Shown: piece by piece, positions 1-7,888 of the stretch
How the letters are laid out: each line of letters opens with the position of its first letter
Numbering within the stretch: position 1 is the first letter of the stretch
Assembly (NCBI GenBank): GCA_020433835.1
Contig: JAGRBY010000027.1
Location: 1-26,671, forward strand
Direction: 5' to 3'
Source of the DNA: Anaerolineae bacterium
GTDB taxonomy: Bacteria; Chloroflexota; Anaerolineae; 4572-78; J111
Length of the DNA: 26,671 bases
Position numbers and translations under genes: made by a program
Notes under the pieces: model-generated
Databases searched by the model: none
The model's input: the letters and a program-made list of their open reading frames with translations, nothing else
Told to the model about the DNA's origin: nothing

Positions 1-75
1 TTGCTTGATCACGGCCATTAGCAGGGGTATATCGTCTACTGGTTCATTTTCGATTGCTTCTATTTGGCCTTTCAT
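1..75 (-). CDS. 5' end of a gene cut by the left edge; probable transposase N-terminus
   Basis: Read on the minus strand, an ATG at 73-75 opens a frame without stops to the window edge (25 codons; it begins MKGQIEAIENEP and continues VDDIPLLMAVIKQ). A GGTG stretch lies just upstream as a weak ribosome site. The pattern of a short acidic leader followed by 'DDIPLLMAVIKQ' resembles, from memory, the start of IS1634-type transposases, where a 'DIPLL..' segment precedes the N-terminal DUF4277 domain. Only 25 residues are visible, so the family call is tentative. It could equally be any small cytoplasmic protein. The neighbouring IS5 element makes a mobile-element setting plausible. Confidence 0.35.
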   Translation of the reverse strand, partial: MKGQIEAIENEPVDDIPLLMAVIKQ

Positions 76-163
76 TCACCCACTTTGCTATCTTTTTTTC
101 TCTTTTGCAAATGGGCGAACCGAGAGGGTACTAGAAACAACTTCATATTTCATATTGTGATGA

Positions 164-263
164 GTTATTTAGCAGCCCAGCGAGCGTAGCGAATACCGCC
201 GGGAACCAGCAAATGCCAGATCGAAGCGAACTGAAGCGCGTTCGGTTGAGCTGCATGTTAGGC
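164..263. repeat. Imperfect ~100 bp hairpin ending in GTTAGGC (attC-like)
   Basis: GCAGC at 172-176 pairs with GCTGC at 250-254. Pairing continues inward imperfectly (the 5' arm reads GCAGCCCAGCGAGC; the 3' arm, reverse-complemented, reads GCAGCTCAACCGAAC). The 3' end is GTTAGGC at 257-263, which fits the R' core (GTTRRRY) of integron attC sites. The expected 5' partner (RYYYAAC) is not visible, so a true, functional attC site is not shown. It may be a decayed cassette end or another class of palindromic repeat. The IS5 element begins 12 bp further on. Confidence 0.3.
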
Positions 264-274
264 CCGACCGTGTT

Positions 275-291
275 AGAGCTTGTTTCTTAAA
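275..291 (+). repeat. Left terminal inverted repeat of the IS5 element
   Basis: Reads AGAGCTTGTTTCTTAAA. It matches the reverse complement of 1185-1201 with one mismatch (T against G at the sixth base). Confidence 0.88.
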
Positions 292-363
292 TAAATAAGA
301 GGTTCTGGATTAGGGAAATCTCTCTGGCTGAGTAAATTTAAGCAAGGTCAAAGGAGGAAATAC

Positions 364-1179
364 ATGTCCAGAAAACCATATCCAACAGATTTGAAAGATG
401 TACAATGGCACATATTGGAACCATTGCTAAGGGCAGTCCTCAAGCAAAGTCAGCGGGGACGACCCCGTCAAGTGGAGTTGCGAGAGGTTGTGAATGCCAT
501 TTTCTATGTCTTGCGCACGGGTTGTGCTTGGCGACTGTTGCCGCACGACTTTCCCGCTTGGCAGACCGTCTACGGCTACTTTCGACGGTGGCATAACAGC
601 GGTTTGTGGGAGCAACTCAACGATGCCTTGCGGGAAACAGTTCGCATCGAAGCGGAACGAGAAACAGAACCGAGTGCCGCCATTATTGATAGCCAAAGCG
701 TCAAGACCAGTTCTGTAGCGGGTGAACGCGGCTTTGATGGCGCTAAATTGGTTACAGGCCGGAAACACCATATTTTGGTTGATGTAATGGGCTTGATTTT
801 GGTGGTTTTGGTTCATAAAGCCAGTATTCAAGAACGGGCCGGGGCTAAATCGTTGTTGCAACGTGCTAAAGACAAAGGGTTCCACTCTCTCTGTTTGATT
901 TGGGCTGATGGCGGCTACCAAGGTCAACCTATGATTGACTGGGTCTTCGATTTGGCCGGTTGGATTTTTGAAATTGTTAAACGCTCTGATGACGTCAAAG
1001 GTTTTCAACTTCTCCCTCATCGTTGGATTGTTGAACGGACGTTTGCTTGGTTAGGACACTATCGTCGTTTGAGCAAAGATTATGAAGTCTTACCTCAAAC
1101 TAGTGAAGCTTTTATTTATGCCGCAATGGTTAATTTGATGCTCACTCGATTAGCTCGTAACCCAGCTCTTTATCTCTAA
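364..1179 (+). CDS. IS5-family DDE transposase
   Basis: A 271-residue transposase that cuts and rejoins the element's ends. An N-terminal helix-turn-helix-like region (about 1-85, with the family pattern GRPR...NAIFYVLRTGCAWR.LP) precedes the DDE core (about 105-265). Visible catalytic acids are D109 in IIDSQSVK, D182 in WADGGYQG and E224 in WIVERTFAWL; the E224 motif carries the IS4/IS5-type Y/R-(3)-E-(6)-K-like spacing (ERTFAWLGHYRRL). A strong ribosome site (AAAGGAGG at about 350-357) supports the ATG at 364. The frame is unbroken and full length for the family, so the enzyme is probably functional. It is the only gene within the element. Confidence 0.94.
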   Translation: MSRKPYPTDLKDVQWHILEPLLRAVLKQSQRGRPRQVELREVVNAIFYVLRTGCAWRLLPHDFPAWQTVYGYFRRWHNSGLWEQLNDALRETVRIEAERETEPSAAIIDSQSVKTSSVAGERGFDGAKLVTGRKHHILVDVMGLILVVLVHKASIQERAGAKSLLQRAKDKGFHSLCLIWADGGYQGQPMIDWVFDLAGWIFEIVKRSDDVKGFQLLPHRWIVERTFAWLGHYRRLSKDYEVLPQTSEAFIYAAMVNLMLTRLARNPALYL

Positions 1180-1184
1180 TTTCT

Positions 1185-1201
1185 TTTAAGAAACACGCTC
1201 T
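1185..1201 (-). repeat. Right terminal inverted repeat of the IS5 element
   Basis: Reverse complement AGAGCGTGTTTCTTAAA, beginning six bases after the transposase stop codon. It pairs with 275-291. Confidence 0.88.
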
Positions 1202-1578
1202 GAGGTTTTCCATTGGTCCACACCCTGGTCAAATTTATAGTTTTACATAGCGATTGTATACCCGGAGCTGTAAATGAAGATAACAAAACCTAATCCATAA
1301 CAGCTTATTGACAAACACAATCTTCCCCAGATGGATTATACTATAGACAGTAAAAGTAATTCTATTGGCTAAAACTTGGATGGAATGACAGGAAACAAAA
1401 GGGTAGTTGCGTGCTCAAGTTGATCACAGGAGGAAGATGAAGAACCTTGTGGCAGAGGTTCAAGAATTTTGGCTGTAATCCAGACAAATCTATGATATCA
1501 TCTTTTAGTAAAAATTCAACAGGACTTCAATACTGTACCAAATGCATACCCCTATTTTCGGTCCCACTAAAACCACAG
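1202..1578. other. Gene-free stretch between the IS element and the M4 peptidase gene
   Basis: AT-rich, with no frame of convincing length. The only translation-like signal is AGGAGGAAG followed by ATG at 1437, which opens just 13 codons (MKNLVAEVQEFWL). No RNA gene or repeat arm was recognised here. Confidence 0.6.
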
Positions 1579-1610
1579 GAATAGGGTAAACAATGGAGTT
1601 TACCCTATTC
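1579..1610 (-). terminator. Hairpin downstream of the M4 peptidase gene
   Basis: A perfect 13 bp stem (GAATAGGGTAAAC at 1579-1591 against its complement at 1598-1610) with a 6-base loop lies 39 bp past the peptidase stop codon. On the minus strand it is followed by TGTGGTTTTAGT, a weak T run, so termination or 3'-end protection is likely but not certain. Confidence 0.65.
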
Positions 1611-1649
1611 TATACAGTAATTATATCATAATAGCTTTCTATCGTGACA

Positions 1650-3962
1650 TTAATTTTTTGTAATCAAAGGTACAAATATTTTGTCCGCTGTCGGACTACT
1701 TGCAGTACATGTGTAAATCTGAATGTCATCGATAAACCAACCAAATGAGTCAACCAAGTTATCGGTTCCGATTCTAAATCGAAAACGAATATCTTGGCCG
1801 GCTAAACTACTCAAGTCGACACGGCTGGCCGTATAACCGTGAGCCTCGCTGATGAAAGCAGAGCGCCCCCCGAGAGGATTATTAAAAGCAGAGACAATAA
1901 TACCGTTATATCCGTTTTCATCAAAAAGGGAGCCGGCGTCTGTCCAAGAGCTACCTCCGGTGGTACTGTACTCCACCACCCCGCCATCATAGGCCAGAAC
2001 CCCGGCGGCGTTTAATTGACCAGCATCCTCAAAAGCCCAATCATGTTTAAAGTGTAGAAAGGCATTTGGTGGCAGTGCCACATCGAGATTCATTGCGATC
2101 GAATAATCCGCCCGTGATGATTGATTATACCCCCAAAAATTTGTTTGACCACTACTGGCGTAGGTCGCATCAAATGAGAAAGGATTATCATTTTGAGGAT
2201 AATACCAAGTATTGGTCCCCACGTCCGTTAGAGTTATCCAGTTTCCGCTTGTACTATCCTCTAAATCATCCTTAAAGATAGAATTGGCGAATTGCCCGTC
2301 GGGGCAGAAGGCTGCTTCTGGGGGCTCACCGCAAGGACGAACGTTCATCTCCACAGCATCAAGTGCATTTTGTACCGACTCCCGCTCAAGTGTATCGAAC
2401 CCAAGATTAAAGCTCGCTTGAATAAGGGCATCATAGAGATCGTTATAGTTACTGCCGGAAGTGAGCATATTGGTTTGCACTTCATAATATAGGTCGGCCA
2501 CTTTAGAAATGCCCAAGCCGGTCACCGTTTTTCCATTAAACGTATCACCATCTGTCATGAGATAAGCGGCTTTGTTGTTGACTCCGCTGTTGGTGTGAAC
2601 CCCACCGGAATCACCCTCATCGCACCAATAATTTTTACTTGTAATGCTATCAGGGTCGTTAAAAGCGGGTGGATCGGCTAAACTACGTATGGCTCCGATA
2701 CTCGGTATATCCTCGCCAACCAACCACCGCACAGCTGGGGTATCCGTACCTGCTCCATTGGTTAAATCGATAAATTCACCCCACACATCCGACAGAGACT
2801 CGTTAATAGCCCCCGATTGGTAAAAGTAAAAAAGTTGAGATGAAAATTCCGTCACCCCATGCGTTAACTCGTGACCCACCACGTCATCAGCCGCAGCAAA
2901 ACCATCACCATAAGCCATCTGGGTTCCATTCCAAAACGCGTTGGCATACGGGCAGTTTAAGATATCGGGACAGTACCGCGTTGTTGAAATCAGTTGTAGA
3001 CCGGCATCATCCAGGCTATCTCGACCATGTTCATCAAAGAAAAAGTCGTATGTATCCCCGGCATAATCATAAGCCAGATTAACATCAACAACACCGCTAT
3101 CCGGTCCTCCCTCCGTCCGTACCGGACCATTGCCAGGTAAGTCGAAGGTTGGGTTATTTTGATTGTCATAGATAACTCTGTTCTTAGCCATATCAATTTG
3201 GTTGATATGAAGTACAACCACACCCACATTTGCATCAACCAAAACAAGTTCCCGAATGGGCAGGAGTTCTTGAGGCGTCACTTCCAAGCGCCAAACAAGT
3301 CGATCCACACGCCGGCCCGGTCCTCCGAGCAATGCGGGATTGTAAATCCACAATTCCGGCTCCGATGCCGTTAAATCAGTCATATTCAGCTGATGAACCC
3401 TGGCAATTTTCTCCAGAGCGGCTTGTCGTGCTGTCGATGAGGAAATAGTTGGGTTAGTATCCAAATCAATATCAGGCAAAATTTCTCCATTGGCCGAGAT
3501 GATATTTTGCCCTCTATCCGACTGAACAATCAACTCGCCGCCCAAAACCGGCACGCCCTCATAAACCTGTTGATAGCGCACAAACGACCGACCATCGCTC
3601 AGCGTTCGGCTCTTCATCAAGCTCAATTCTCTGTTGAAATTTTTAAGGCCAAACAACTTACCGTAGGTTTTGAAAAATCCTTCAGCCGCCTCTTCTGGCC
3701 CCGCACCTACACCTAAAATAGCCGGTTGGCGAATTGACCGGCTCGGGGGCACACCAATAAAACGCACTTGCCCGGTTTCATCATGGTACGATATGCGCAC
3801 CGTACCACCGGTTTCTTGCTTAAGTTTGTTGATTAAATTGTTATCTGATGGAAATTGACTTTGGGGAGGGGGGCTGGCTAGCCCGGAAGCAGGTGCCGTA
3901 AACAACAATAAAAACAACACAATGACCGCCATGATCAAAGTTCGATGAAAACGCGTTTTCAT
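1650..3962 (-). CDS. Secreted M4-family (thermolysin-like) zinc metallopeptidase
   Basis: A 770-residue preproenzyme that degrades extracellular protein. A signal peptide (basic start, hydrophobic core at about 8-22, small residues near 24-30) is followed by an FTP/PepSY-type propeptide (about 40-255) and the peptidase domain (about 265-545). Zinc and catalytic residues are all present: HELTH at 364-368, E388 in GAINESLSD exactly 20 residues after the second His as in thermolysin, and H456 in SGGVHTNSG. A C-terminal beta-sandwich (about 560-752, ending GWFIDDIQIYTC) resembles the MAM/immune-inhibitor-A-like binding module of secreted proteases. The last residues, KIFVPLITKN, look like the short tail seen on many Chloroflexota secreted proteins. 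A GGAGAGGA ribosome site precedes the ATG. The gene stands alone, diverging from mutL, with a terminator-like hairpin behind it. Confidence 0.93.
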   Translation of the reverse strand: MKTRFHRTLIMAVIVLFLLLFTAPASGLASPPPQSQFPSDNNLINKLKQETGGTVRISYHDETGQVRFIGVPPSRSIRQPAILGVGAGPEEAAEGFFKTYGKLFGLKNFNRELSLMKSRTLSDGRSFVRYQQVYEGVPVLGGELIVQSDRGQNIISANGEILPDIDLDTNPTISSSTARQAALEKIARVHQLNMTDLTASEPELWIYNPALLGGPGRRVDRLVWRLEVTPQELLPIRELVLVDANVGVVVLHINQIDMAKNRVIYDNQNNPTFDLPGNGPVRTEGGPDSGVVDVNLAYDYAGDTYDFFFDEHGRDSLDDAGLQLISTTRYCPDILNCPYANAFWNGTQMAYGDGFAAADDVVGHELTHGVTEFSSQLFYFYQSGAINESLSDVWGEFIDLTNGAGTDTPAVRWLVGEDIPSIGAIRSLADPPAFNDPDSITSKNYWCDEGDSGGVHTNSGVNNKAAYLMTDGDTFNGKTVTGLGISKVADLYYEVQTNMLTSGSNYNDLYDALIQASFNLGFDTLERESVQNALDAVEMNVRPCGEPPEAAFCPDGQFANSIFKDDLEDSTSGNWITLTDVGTNTWYYPQNDNPFSFDATYASSGQTNFWGYNQSSRADYSIAMNLDVALPPNAFLHFKHDWAFEDAGQLNAAGVLAYDGGVVEYSTTGGSSWTDAGSLFDENGYNGIIVSAFNNPLGGRSAFISEAHGYTASRVDLSSLAGQDIRFRFRIGTDNLVDSFGWFIDDIQIYTCTASSPTADKIFVPLITKN

Positions 3963-4232
3963 TTAAGTCCTCTCCTTGTAAATGAACGCTATTCTCTCTC
4001 TCTTTTTAACAGTTCACAGCTAAAGTTTCACGGCAATAAACAAACCTCCTATCTCTTTTCAGTTCATTGAAAAAGGGGTTGAGCAGTTCTTTGCTAGAGA
4101 GGGTATTTTAGATGCAGACTATACTATGGAAATAACATTCAAACTATTATTAAGTATACCTGAAAACCATCAATTTGTCTGTGCGGTAAAGCACATTTTG
4201 AAGCCATTTGTCTATGGAAAGCTAAAAATCAA
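3963..4232. other. Divergent intergenic region between the peptidase and mutL genes
   Basis: AT-rich DNA that must hold the peptidase promoter on the minus strand. The peptidase ribosome site (AAGGAGAGGA, minus strand) ends a few bases before its ATG. No other gene, RNA or repeat was recognised; the mutL promoter follows. Confidence 0.5.
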
Positions 4233-4261
4233 TTGGCATAGCGGTCGGGTTGTGGTAAAAT
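4233..4261 (+). promoter_or_regulatory. Sigma70-type promoter of mutL
   Basis: TTGGCA at 4233-4238 and TAAAAT at 4256-4261 are separated by 17 bp, the optimal spacing. Transcription would start near 4268, about 27 bases before the GTG start codon. Confidence 0.65.
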
Positions 4262-4294
4262 AGCCGCTACAAACAATTGTTCTAGGAAAAAAGT

Positions 4295-6097
4295 GTGGCT
4301 ATTCGCATACTGCCGCCGGAAGTGGCGGCCAAAATTGCGGCTGGAGAAGTGGTCGAACGCCCTGCCTCGGTCGTAAAAGAGTTTGTCGAAAATTCAATTG
4401 ATGCCGGAGCAACCTTCATTCGGGTGGAAGTTCAGCAAGGGGGCAAACGCCTCATCCGGGTGATGGATGATGGCTGCGGCATTGCCGCTGATGAGGTACC
4501 TTTGGCCTTCGCCCGGCACGCCACCAGCAAACTTGGCTCGGTTGAAGAGCTTAACGGCGTGAAAACATTGGGCTTTCGCGGCGAAGCACTGGCCTCTATC
4601 GCAGCGGTTTCGCAGCTTACGCTCTCCTCACGGCCGTCGGCTCAAGCTGCAGCCACGCGCATTCGTCTTGAAGGTGGCCAACAGACTGCCTTTGGTTCCG
4701 CCGGTTCACCGGCCGGCACCATCATCACAGTTGAAAATCTATTTTACAACGTTCCGGCCCGCCTCAAATTTATAAAAGCCGAGGCCACCGAAACCGGCCA
4801 TATTCACCGCATTGTTTCTCACTATGCGCTGGCCTATCCTCACATTCGGTTTTCGCTGCAGAGTGATAACCGCACCACGTTTCAAACCAGCGGCAGCGGT
4901 CAACTTTTCGATGCCTTAGCCGCCGTCTTCAGCTTAGAAACGGCCCGCCAGATGATAGAGGTTGAAGGCCAAGAAACCAATCCTAACGTACCTTACCCTA
5001 TTGAGGTTTTTGGCTATGCCGGCAATCCATCCCTGCATCGCGGCATGCGTGACCAAATTGTATTCTTTGTCAACAGACGTTGGATTCAAGATCGGGCCCT
5101 TAACCAGGCCGTTGTGCAAGCCTATCACACCTTTTTACCGGTCGGCCGTTTTCCCGTGGCTGTTCTCAACATCGAAATCGATCCCACACAGGTTGATGTA
5201 AACGTTCATCCCACCAAGGCCGAAATCAAATTCCAAGAACCACGCCTTATCTTCAAAGCCGTACAGCGCGCCGTGCGTGAAGCCGTTGTGGCCGCGGCTC
5301 CCGTGCCTAGTTATGGTACGCACGTTCCACCTTCACGTGATGCTTCGCTAGCGGGCCACGCCGGCGACACAGCCTCTTGGAGCACCGCGTTTCAACCGCG
5401 CAACCACGCCCAAGCCAGTCACTTTGGCTTTGAAGCCCAGCGCACTCTGCCATTTCATTCCGAGGGAGACGGTGATCACCCAGTCGATTGGTTCGCAGCC
5501 GGTAGCACTGAGGCAAAAAAATTGCCGCCGATGCGCGTCATCGGACAAGTTCAGCAAATGTACATTGTAGCCGAAGGCCCGGATGGTCTCTATCTCATCG
5601 ACCAGCACGCCGCCCACGAGCGTATTTTGTATGAGAAGTTAGCCGCCCAGAAAGCCAAGGCTGCGGTTCCCCGACAGCAGTTGCTCGAACCGGCAATTAT
5701 GGAACTTTCGCCCGGCCATGCCGCTATTGTTGAGTCGGAATTTGAGGTTCTTACAGAGGTAGGGTTCGAAATTGAACCGTTTGGAGGCACAACTTATCGC
5801 CTGCGGGCCATACCTGATATGCTTGGCCAGGCCGAGCCAACCCAGGCGTTTGTTGATATTTTGGCCGAAATGGCCGATGGGGCTATTCCGCTGGCTAAAG
5901 AAACCCACGAAAAAATTGCCATTACCGTTTGCAAACGGGCGTCGGTAAAGGGCGGCCAGGTTTTGTCCCATGAAGAAATGCGCGAACTGGTTCGCCAGCT
6001 TGAAGCCACAACCGCACCCCGCACCTGCCCGCACGGCCGCCCGACAATGATCCACTTGAGCGGCTCACAATTAGCCCGAGAATTTGGCCGTATCTAA
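4295..6097 (+). CDS. mutL: DNA mismatch repair protein MutL (endonuclease type)
   Basis: A 600-residue protein that couples mismatch recognition by MutS to strand incision. The N-terminal GHKL ATPase (about 1-210) shows IAAGEVVERPASVVKE (14-29) with the conserved ENSIDAGAT, MDDGCGI (57-63) and GFRGEAL (93-99). The transducer domain (about 215-330) includes the DVNVHPTK motif. A Pro/Ala-rich linker follows (about 335-410), then the C-terminal dimerisation/nuclease domain. That domain carries the metal-binding DQHAAHERILYE (436-447, pattern DQHA-x2-E-x4-E), a VCKRAS segment in place of ACR, and CPHGRP (578-583). This marks an endonuclease MutL, as in bacteria lacking MutH, rather than the E. 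coli type. The start is GTG at 4295 with AGGA upstream. No mutS lies beside it. Confidence 0.97.
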   Translation: MAIRILPPEVAAKIAAGEVVERPASVVKEFVENSIDAGATFIRVEVQQGGKRLIRVMDDGCGIAADEVPLAFARHATSKLGSVEELNGVKTLGFRGEALASIAAVSQLTLSSRPSAQAAATRIRLEGGQQTAFGSAGSPAGTIITVENLFYNVPARLKFIKAEATETGHIHRIVSHYALAYPHIRFSLQSDNRTTFQTSGSGQLFDALAAVFSLETARQMIEVEGQETNPNVPYPIEVFGYAGNPSLHRGMRDQIVFFVNRRWIQDRALNQAVVQAYHTFLPVGRFPVAVLNIEIDPTQVDVNVHPTKAEIKFQEPRLIFKAVQRAVREAVVAAAPVPSYGTHVPPSRDASLAGHAGDTASWSTAFQPRNHAQASHFGFEAQRTLPFHSEGDGDHPVDWFAAGSTEAKKLPPMRVIGQVQQMYIVAEGPDGLYLIDQHAAHERILYEKLAAQKAKAAVPRQQLLEPAIMELSPGHAAIVESEFEVLTEVGFEIEPFGGTTYRLRAIPDMLGQAEPTQAFVDILAEMADGAIPLAKETHEKIAITVCKRASVKGGQVLSHEEMRELVRQLEATTAPRTCPHGRPTMIHLSGSQLAREFGRI

Positions 6098-6099
6098 CA

Positions 6100-6121
6100 G
6101 CCACTATGGTGGCACTTTTTT
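6100..6121 (+). terminator. Rho-independent terminator of mutL
   Basis: Stem GCCAC / GTGGC with loop TATG (6100-6113), then AC and six T (6116-6121). It begins three bases after the mutL stop codon, so it should end mutL transcripts precisely. Confidence 0.75.
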
Positions 6122-6202
6122 AGACCCCAGGTTTTTGATGCCTAAATGATTGCCTTTTGGGGCAAAAAACGCCTCTTTCTAACGCTAAAAAACCTGGGGT
6201 CT
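6122..6202. repeat. 81 bp palindromic element with 15 bp perfect terminal arms
   Basis: AGACCCCAGGTTTTT (6122-6136) is repeated in perfect inverted form at 6188-6202, enclosing 51 bp that include GCCTTTTGGGGC. Possible readings are a miniature mobile element (MITE or REP-like; GGGGTCTGACC-type ends are, from memory, frequent on dispersed palindromes) or a second terminator serving the convergent genes mutL and the methyltransferase. No flanking direct repeat is evident. Confidence 0.7.
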
Positions 6203-6256
6203 GACCATAATCCTCTATAGTGCAAAGGTAGTGAACCGCCTTTGCGAACCAAAAAC

Positions 6257-7069
6257 TTACTTCGATTTCTTGTCAGCAACCCACAAATGGGCTAATCCCC
6301 GCCACCGCGCGTGATGTTTAACAACAAAGCCCGCCTCAGCTATATGATTTTGCCAAGTTGTTACGGGAAAAAAGCTAAATGCACCCGGCCCAAACGCCAT
6401 AAAATTGAACACATCGCGGCTATGTTCGGCGATAAGCAGTTGTCCGTTCGGTTTAAGGATACGCGCGAACTCGGCAAAAATCTTCTCACGGTCATCAGCG
6501 TTACACAATTCGTGCAAGCTAAAGCTGCAGTAGACAATATCAGCCCAATTATGTGGAATCGGCAATCCGTCCACTTTGGCCGACCGACGGTAAATCCGTC
6601 GATCGGTTTCCAACTTCGGCATCATCGCTCTAGCCCGCCGCAAAGCTGCATCCGGCATTTTTTTCGGATCGTAAATATCAAGAACAAAGTAATGGCCCCG
6701 CTCAAAACGAGAGAGCAGTCCTTGTGTGCCTCGCAGCTTGCCGCAGGTAACATCAATAACCACATTCGCTTCGTTCAGGTTAGCCAGTTCGGCCAGGCGA
6801 TCATATTCTCGCTGCCGGCCAAAATCGTACACAAAGAAGGAAGCCACAACGATACTCACCATCATTAGCAGCGCACCAACTCCGGCAACAATGAACAACC
6901 AATGCCAAGGCGCTGCTGCCAAAAATACGCTCGATATAAAAGCCGCCACGCTAAATACCAAAGCTCCGGCAAAAATTGGCCAGTTATAAACCAGTGTCGA
7001 AATTGTGCCCGAATATTGATAGTTGCGAAGTAATTCCGGAAAAAATCCGGTTTGTGGTTTTGCAGTCAT
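6257..7069 (-). CDS. Membrane-anchored class I SAM-dependent methyltransferase
   Basis: A 270-residue protein with two predicted membrane segments (about 33-52 and 57-80) followed by a cytoplasmic Rossmann methyltransferase domain (about 85-265). Recognisable methyltransferase motifs are motif I VVIDVTCGKLRGT (103-115, with TCGKLRG replacing the usual GxGxG), an acidic residue D131 in YFVLDIYD, ADIVYCSFSLHEL (176-188) and RILKPNGQLLIAEH (203-216). The family is close to Methyltransf_11/25. The substrate is unknown; the anchor suggests a lipid, quinone or membrane-associated substrate. It lies 103 bp behind the GbsR/MarR-like regulator on the same strand, so it is probably that regulator's target and co-transcribed with it. 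The unusual motif I is the main oddity. Confidence 0.8.
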   Translation of the reverse strand: MTAKPQTGFFPELLRNYQYSGTISTLVYNWPIFAGALVFSVAAFISSVFLAAAPWHWLFIVAGVGALLMMVSIVVASFFVYDFGRQREYDRLAELANLNEANVVIDVTCGKLRGTQGLLSRFERGHYFVLDIYDPKKMPDAALRRARAMMPKLETDRRIYRRSAKVDGLPIPHNWADIVYCSFSLHELCNADDREKIFAEFARILKPNGQLLIAEHSRDVFNFMAFGPGAFSFFPVTTWQNHIAEAGFVVKHHARWRGLAHLWVADKKSK

Positions 7070-7172
7070 AGGGTAACACCTCAGGCGATAGGAGTCCGTT
7101 AAATGCGGTCATCCTATTCAAAGTTTTTAGAAAAAAGTGAAACTTATGAAATTTAAAAAAGCCTGTGCCTGA

Positions 7173-7700
7173 TTATGAAGAGAGTTTCTTGACACGTAAT
7201 GCTGTACTGAGCAATTTCAGAATGCTGTTCGGCTTGTGCGCTTCCAAATCTTGGTATACTTCAACGCCGGTTTCGAAAAAGGTGAGCAAATTCTGTATCT
7301 GCTCGCGTTCGTAATCCCCTTCAACCGGAGACATCGATTCTAACTCGGCCATGCTTTCGCGCAGCATATTGATAGTCGGATCGACTTCGCGCTTTTTCCG
7401 TTCACGCGCGATAATTCGGCCCATTGTCCACACATCTTTCTCGGTGGTATAATCCTCTCGCCGTTCTCCTTTGATGTGCAGTCGCGTCACCAGTCCCCAC
7501 GAGATAAGCTCCCGGAGAGCCATGCTGACATTGCCCCGGCTGATCTGTAGTTCCTCCATAATTTCGTTGGCGCACAGAGGCTCATCCGATAGGAAAAGCA
7601 GAGCGTGAACCTGGGCCATTGTGCGATTAATGCCCCACAACGAACCCATTTCGCCCCAATGAAGAATAACTTTTTCTTTTATCTGATCCAACGTTGCCAT
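7173..7700 (-). CDS. GbsR/MarR-type transcriptional regulator
   Basis: A 175-residue winged-helix DNA-binding protein. The N-terminal helix (about 1-28, HWGEMGSLWGINRTMAQV) and the helix-turn-helix (about 41-70, with CANEIMEELQISRGNVSMAL) match the GbsR/OpcR branch of the MarR superfamily, which in Bacillus regulates betaine-choline genes. The wing follows at about 71-86 (TRLHIKGERREDY). A helical C-terminal region (about 95-160) probably mediates dimerisation. It is the first gene of a two-gene unit with the membrane methyltransferase. A sigma70 promoter and an 18 bp palindrome directly before its ATG suggest autoregulation. No strong ribosome site is visible. The ligand is unknown, and nothing nearby concerns osmoprotectant uptake. 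Confidence 0.85.
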   Translation of the reverse strand: MATLDQIKEKVILHWGEMGSLWGINRTMAQVHALLFLSDEPLCANEIMEELQISRGNVSMALRELISWGLVTRLHIKGERREDYTTEKDVWTMGRIIARERKKREVDPTINMLRESMAELESMSPVEGDYEREQIQNLLTFFETGVEVYQDLEAHKPNSILKLLSTALRVKKLSS

Positions 7701-7703
7701 AGT

Positions 7704-7721
7704 ATTCTAAGATTTCAGAAT
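7704..7721 (-). promoter_or_regulatory. Candidate operator palindrome before the GbsR-like gene
   Basis: ATTCTAAGATTTCAGAAT is an imperfect palindrome (14 of 18 positions symmetric) between the -10 box and the start codon of the regulator gene. It begins only three bases from the ATG. A repressor bound there would block transcription or translation initiation, so autorepression is the natural inference. Confidence 0.5.
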
Positions 7722-7732
7722 TTATTGAAAAT

Positions 7733-7761
7733 ATGATAGCATGGAGCTTGGGAGAAGTCAA
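7733..7761 (-). promoter_or_regulatory. Sigma70-type promoter of the regulator-methyltransferase unit
   Basis: On the minus strand TTGACT (7756-7761) and TATCAT (7733-7738) are separated by exactly 17 bp. Transcription would start near 7726, just upstream of the palindrome at 7704-7721. Confidence 0.65.
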
Positions 7762-7888
7762 TAATGCAACCTCTCTTTGTCCCAAATTTCACAGCTATCA
7801 GCTTATCCAATGGCATCCATCGACCTAAAAACCAGAAACCTCTATTAAACTGACAAAAGTTGGTCTTATTAATCCCAAATAACAGCAT

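Larger units (their letters stand above)
275..1201 (+). mobile_element. Complete IS5-family insertion sequence
   Basis: A 927 bp element with one transposase gene bounded by near-perfect 17 bp terminal inverted repeats (275-291 and 1185-1201, 16 of 17 matching). Size, single open frame and DDE transposase fit the IS5 family, probably the IS1031/ISL2-like branch. If the ends are taken one base inward (276-1200), the flanking triplets are TTA on the left and TGA on the right. Both fit the TNA target of IS1031-like elements, but they differ by one base, so there is no clean target duplication. The intact frame and ends suggest recent activity or arrival. Confidence 0.88.

Noticed and set aside
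1437..1478. 13-codon frame after a strong AGGAGGAAG site
   Set aside because: Too short, with no recognisable continuation in any frame and no homology that I know; probably chance in AT-rich DNA.
6311..6868. 185-codon plus-strand frame opposite the methyltransferase gene
   Set aside because: It lies entirely antisense to a gene with clear family motifs and has no recognisable domain or ribosome site; it is a shadow frame.
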